The notes below the pieces were generated by a model that did not search any database, was not told where the DNA came from, and saw only the letters and a program-made list of their open reading frames with translations. A stretch of DNA of 7,302 nucleotides, taken from the NCBI GenBank assembly GCA_017302775.1, contig JAFLDC010000129.1, positions 1 through 7,302 of the forward strand, read 5' to 3'. The DNA is from Sphingomonadales bacterium. GTDB taxonomy: Bacteria > Pseudomonadota > Alphaproteobacteria > Sphingomonadales > Sphingomonadaceae. Both the position numbers and the translations under genes were made by a program. Positions 5,956 through 7,302 of the stretch are shown here, one piece after another (position 1 is the stretch's first letter; each line of letters starts with the position of its first letter).

Positions 5956-6603
5956 TCAGTTCGACATAACCCGTTCGATCGCCGCTGTCACATCATCGAT
6001 GTCAGCCATGCCATTGACCCGAGTCACGATTCCGCGCTCGTCGTAGATCGGCAATATCGGCGCCGTCTTGGCACGATACTCAGCCATCCGGGTACGAACG
6101 GTATCTTCGTTGTCATCGGGGCGGCGCTTGAACTCGTGACTGCCGCACTTGTCGCATACACCCGGCTGTTTGGGCTGTTCAAACTTGTCGTGATAACCCT
6201 TGCCGCAGTTGGCGCAGGTGAACCGGCCGCATATCCGCTCCACCAATGCATCTTCATCGACATCGAGTTCGATTACATGGTCGAGGGTGCGTCCGCGATC
6301 AGCCAACAGCTGGTCAAGCGATACGGCCTGGGCAGCGGTTCGGGGATAACCATCAAAAATTGCCCCCGCGCCGGCACCCATCGCGTCCAGCTCCTCTCCG
6401 ATAAGGGCGGACACGATCTCGTCCGAAACCAACTCGCCGCGCTCCATCACGGCCTTGGCCTGCAGCCCCACCGGCGTTCCCGCCTTGACGGCCCCGCGCA
6501 ACATGTCACCCGTCGATAACTGACGCATTCCAAACTTTTCAACCAGACGCTGGGCCTGCGTGCCCTTGCCTGCTCCTGGCGGTCCTAGCAGGATGATGTT
6601 CAC
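5956..6603 (-). CDS. adk: Adenylate kinase with zinc-type LID
   Basis: Interconverts ATP + AMP and 2 ADP in the cytoplasm, setting the adenylate balance. The 215-residue product has the P-loop GPPGAGKGT (7-15), the AMP-binding STGDMLR (30-36), FDGYPRT (83-89), and a long-form LID. The LID holds two CxxC pairs, Cys130/Cys133 and Cys150/Cys153, the classic four-cysteine metal site that E. coli Adk lacks but several alphaproteobacteria and Gram-positives have. The RPDDNEDTVRTRMAEY stretch (161-176) with its catalytic arginines is intact. The start is GTG at 6603, 7 nt after GGGGGA. The ATG five bases upstream is out of frame and meets a stop at once. The gene follows secY by 29 nt, the same secY-adk order as in many bacteria. 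Confidence 0.98.
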   Translation of the reverse strand: MNIILLGPPGAGKGTQAQRLVEKFGMRQLSTGDMLRGAVKAGTPVGLQAKAVMERGELVSDEIVSALIGEELDAMGAGAGAIFDGYPRTAAQAVSLDQLLADRGRTLDHVIELDVDEDALVERICGRFTCANCGKGYHDKFEQPKQPGVCDKCGSHEFKRRPDDNEDTVRTRMAEYRAKTAPILPIYDERGIVTRVNGMADIDDVTAAIERVMSN

Positions 6604-6632
6604 GGCATTTCCCCCGGTTCTTTAAGGTCGGC

Positions 6633-7302
6633 TCAGCGGATGCGACCCTTCAGCTTGGCCTTCTTGATCAGATCGCCGTACTGGTGCGCTAGCAAGTGCG
6701 ACTGGATCTGGGTGATCGTATCAACTGTGACATTGACCACGATCAACAGGCTGGTGCCACCAAGGAACAACGAGCCGATGCCGGTCTGGGCAATGACATA
6801 TTCCGGTAACACGCAAACGATCGTCAAATAAATGGCACCGATCACCGTAATGCGCGTCAGCACGTAGTCGAGGTAAGTGGCAGTGTTCTTGCCCGGACGG
6901 ATGCCCGGAATGAACCCCCCATTGCGCTTCAGATTCTCGGCGGTTTCCTCAGGATTGAAAACGACGGCAGTATAGAAGAACGCAAAGAACATGATGCCCG
7001 CAGCGTAGAGCGCCATATAGACCGGCTTCCCGTGACCGAGATACTGGTTGAGCGTTACCACGAACGAACCCCATGCCGAATCCGCATTGATGGAATTCCC
7101 GGCGAACTGCGTGATCGTCAACGGCAACAACAGCAGCGAGCTGGCGAAGATCGGCGGGATAACGCCGGCCGTATTGAGCTTGAGCGGCAAATGGCTCCGG
7201 TCAGCCTGCATCATGCCATTCTGGCTGGCCCGCTTGGGATACTGGATCAACAGTCGCCGTGTCGCCCGCTCCATAAAGCAGATCAGCAAGACGAGACCGA
7301 CC
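6633..7302 (-). CDS. secY: Preprotein translocase subunit SecY, C-terminal half (5' end outside window)
   Basis: SecY is the membrane channel through which SecA- or ribosome-driven proteins cross or enter the inner membrane. The window holds the last 222 residues, about half of the usual 440-455. The visible parts are: the end of TM6 and the cytoplasmic C4 loop [14 protein letters not shown] (11-24 of the fragment), TM7 (about 47-66), TM8 (94-115), the C5 loop with [10 protein letters not shown] (128-137; Arg135 matches E. coli Arg357, needed for SecA-dependent export), TM9 (148-170), TM10 (176-196), and a basic tail ending KAKLKGRIR. The frame stays open to the window edge, so the gene starts beyond position 7302. 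As the last gene of the spc-type block it is followed by adk instead of rpmJ. Confidence 0.98.
   Translation of the reverse strand, partial: VGLVLLICFMERATRRLLIQYPKRASQNGMMQADRSHLPLKLNTAGVIPPIFASSLLLLPLTITQFAGNSINADSAWGSFVVTLNQYLGHGKPVYMALYAAGIMFFAFFYTAVVFNPEETAENLKRNGGFIPGIRPGKNTATYLDYVLTRITVIGAIYLTIVCVLPEYVIAQTGIGSLFLGGTSLLIVVNVTVDTITQIQSHLLAHQYGDLIKKAKLKGRIR

Noticed and set aside
1..7302. Search for an undescribed multi-gene system, mobile element or CRISPR array
   Set aside because: All genes but one are recognisable, mostly housekeeping genes, in an expected order. No direct-repeat array, transposase, integrase or tRNA attachment site is visible.

Overview
The window looks like part of the chromosome of an alphaproteobacterium. 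It is most likely a member of the Sphingomonadales, close to the Erythrobacter/Novosphingobium group; this is inferred from protein similarity recalled from memory and the GC-rich codon use, not from a search. Every convincing gene lies on the minus strand, so the biological reading direction runs from position 7302 down to 1.

Right half, in reading order: the 3' half of secY (cut by the window edge), adk, a small exported SRPBCC-fold protein, and then the alpha-operon block rpsM-rpsK-rpoA-rplQ. This is the end of the large ribosomal-protein cluster (S10-spc-alpha). Unlike Escherichia coli, there is no rpsD between rpsK and rpoA and no rpmJ after secY. The adenylate kinase has a Cys4 zinc LID. 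The SRPBCC gene is an accessory gene sitting between the spc-type and alpha-type parts, and a sigma70-like promoter candidate with an exact TTGACA lies just after it, in front of rpsM. The cluster ends in a strong intrinsic terminator right after rplQ.

Left half: past the terminator are a secreted protein of unknown function (about 166 aa) and a secreted prolyl oligopeptidase (family S9A). The peptidase starts with GTG and is cut by the window edge before its Asp and His catalytic residues. Between these two genes is a 21-bp inverted repeat ending just before the peptidase Shine-Dalgarno sequence.

The ribosomal part makes the protein-export channel SecY, nucleotide-balancing Adk, 30S proteins S13 and S11, the RNA polymerase alpha subunit and 50S protein L17. 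The intergenic gaps inside the alpha block (72 to 113 nt) are rich in hairpins, one of them a cUUCGg-capped stem, and none is followed by a U-tract. I found no mobile element, CRISPR array, tRNA, rRNA or evident new defence or biosynthetic system. The less ordinary items are the exported SRPBCC gene, the unknown secreted protein, and the structured spacers. No gene-free stretch exceeds 300 bases.
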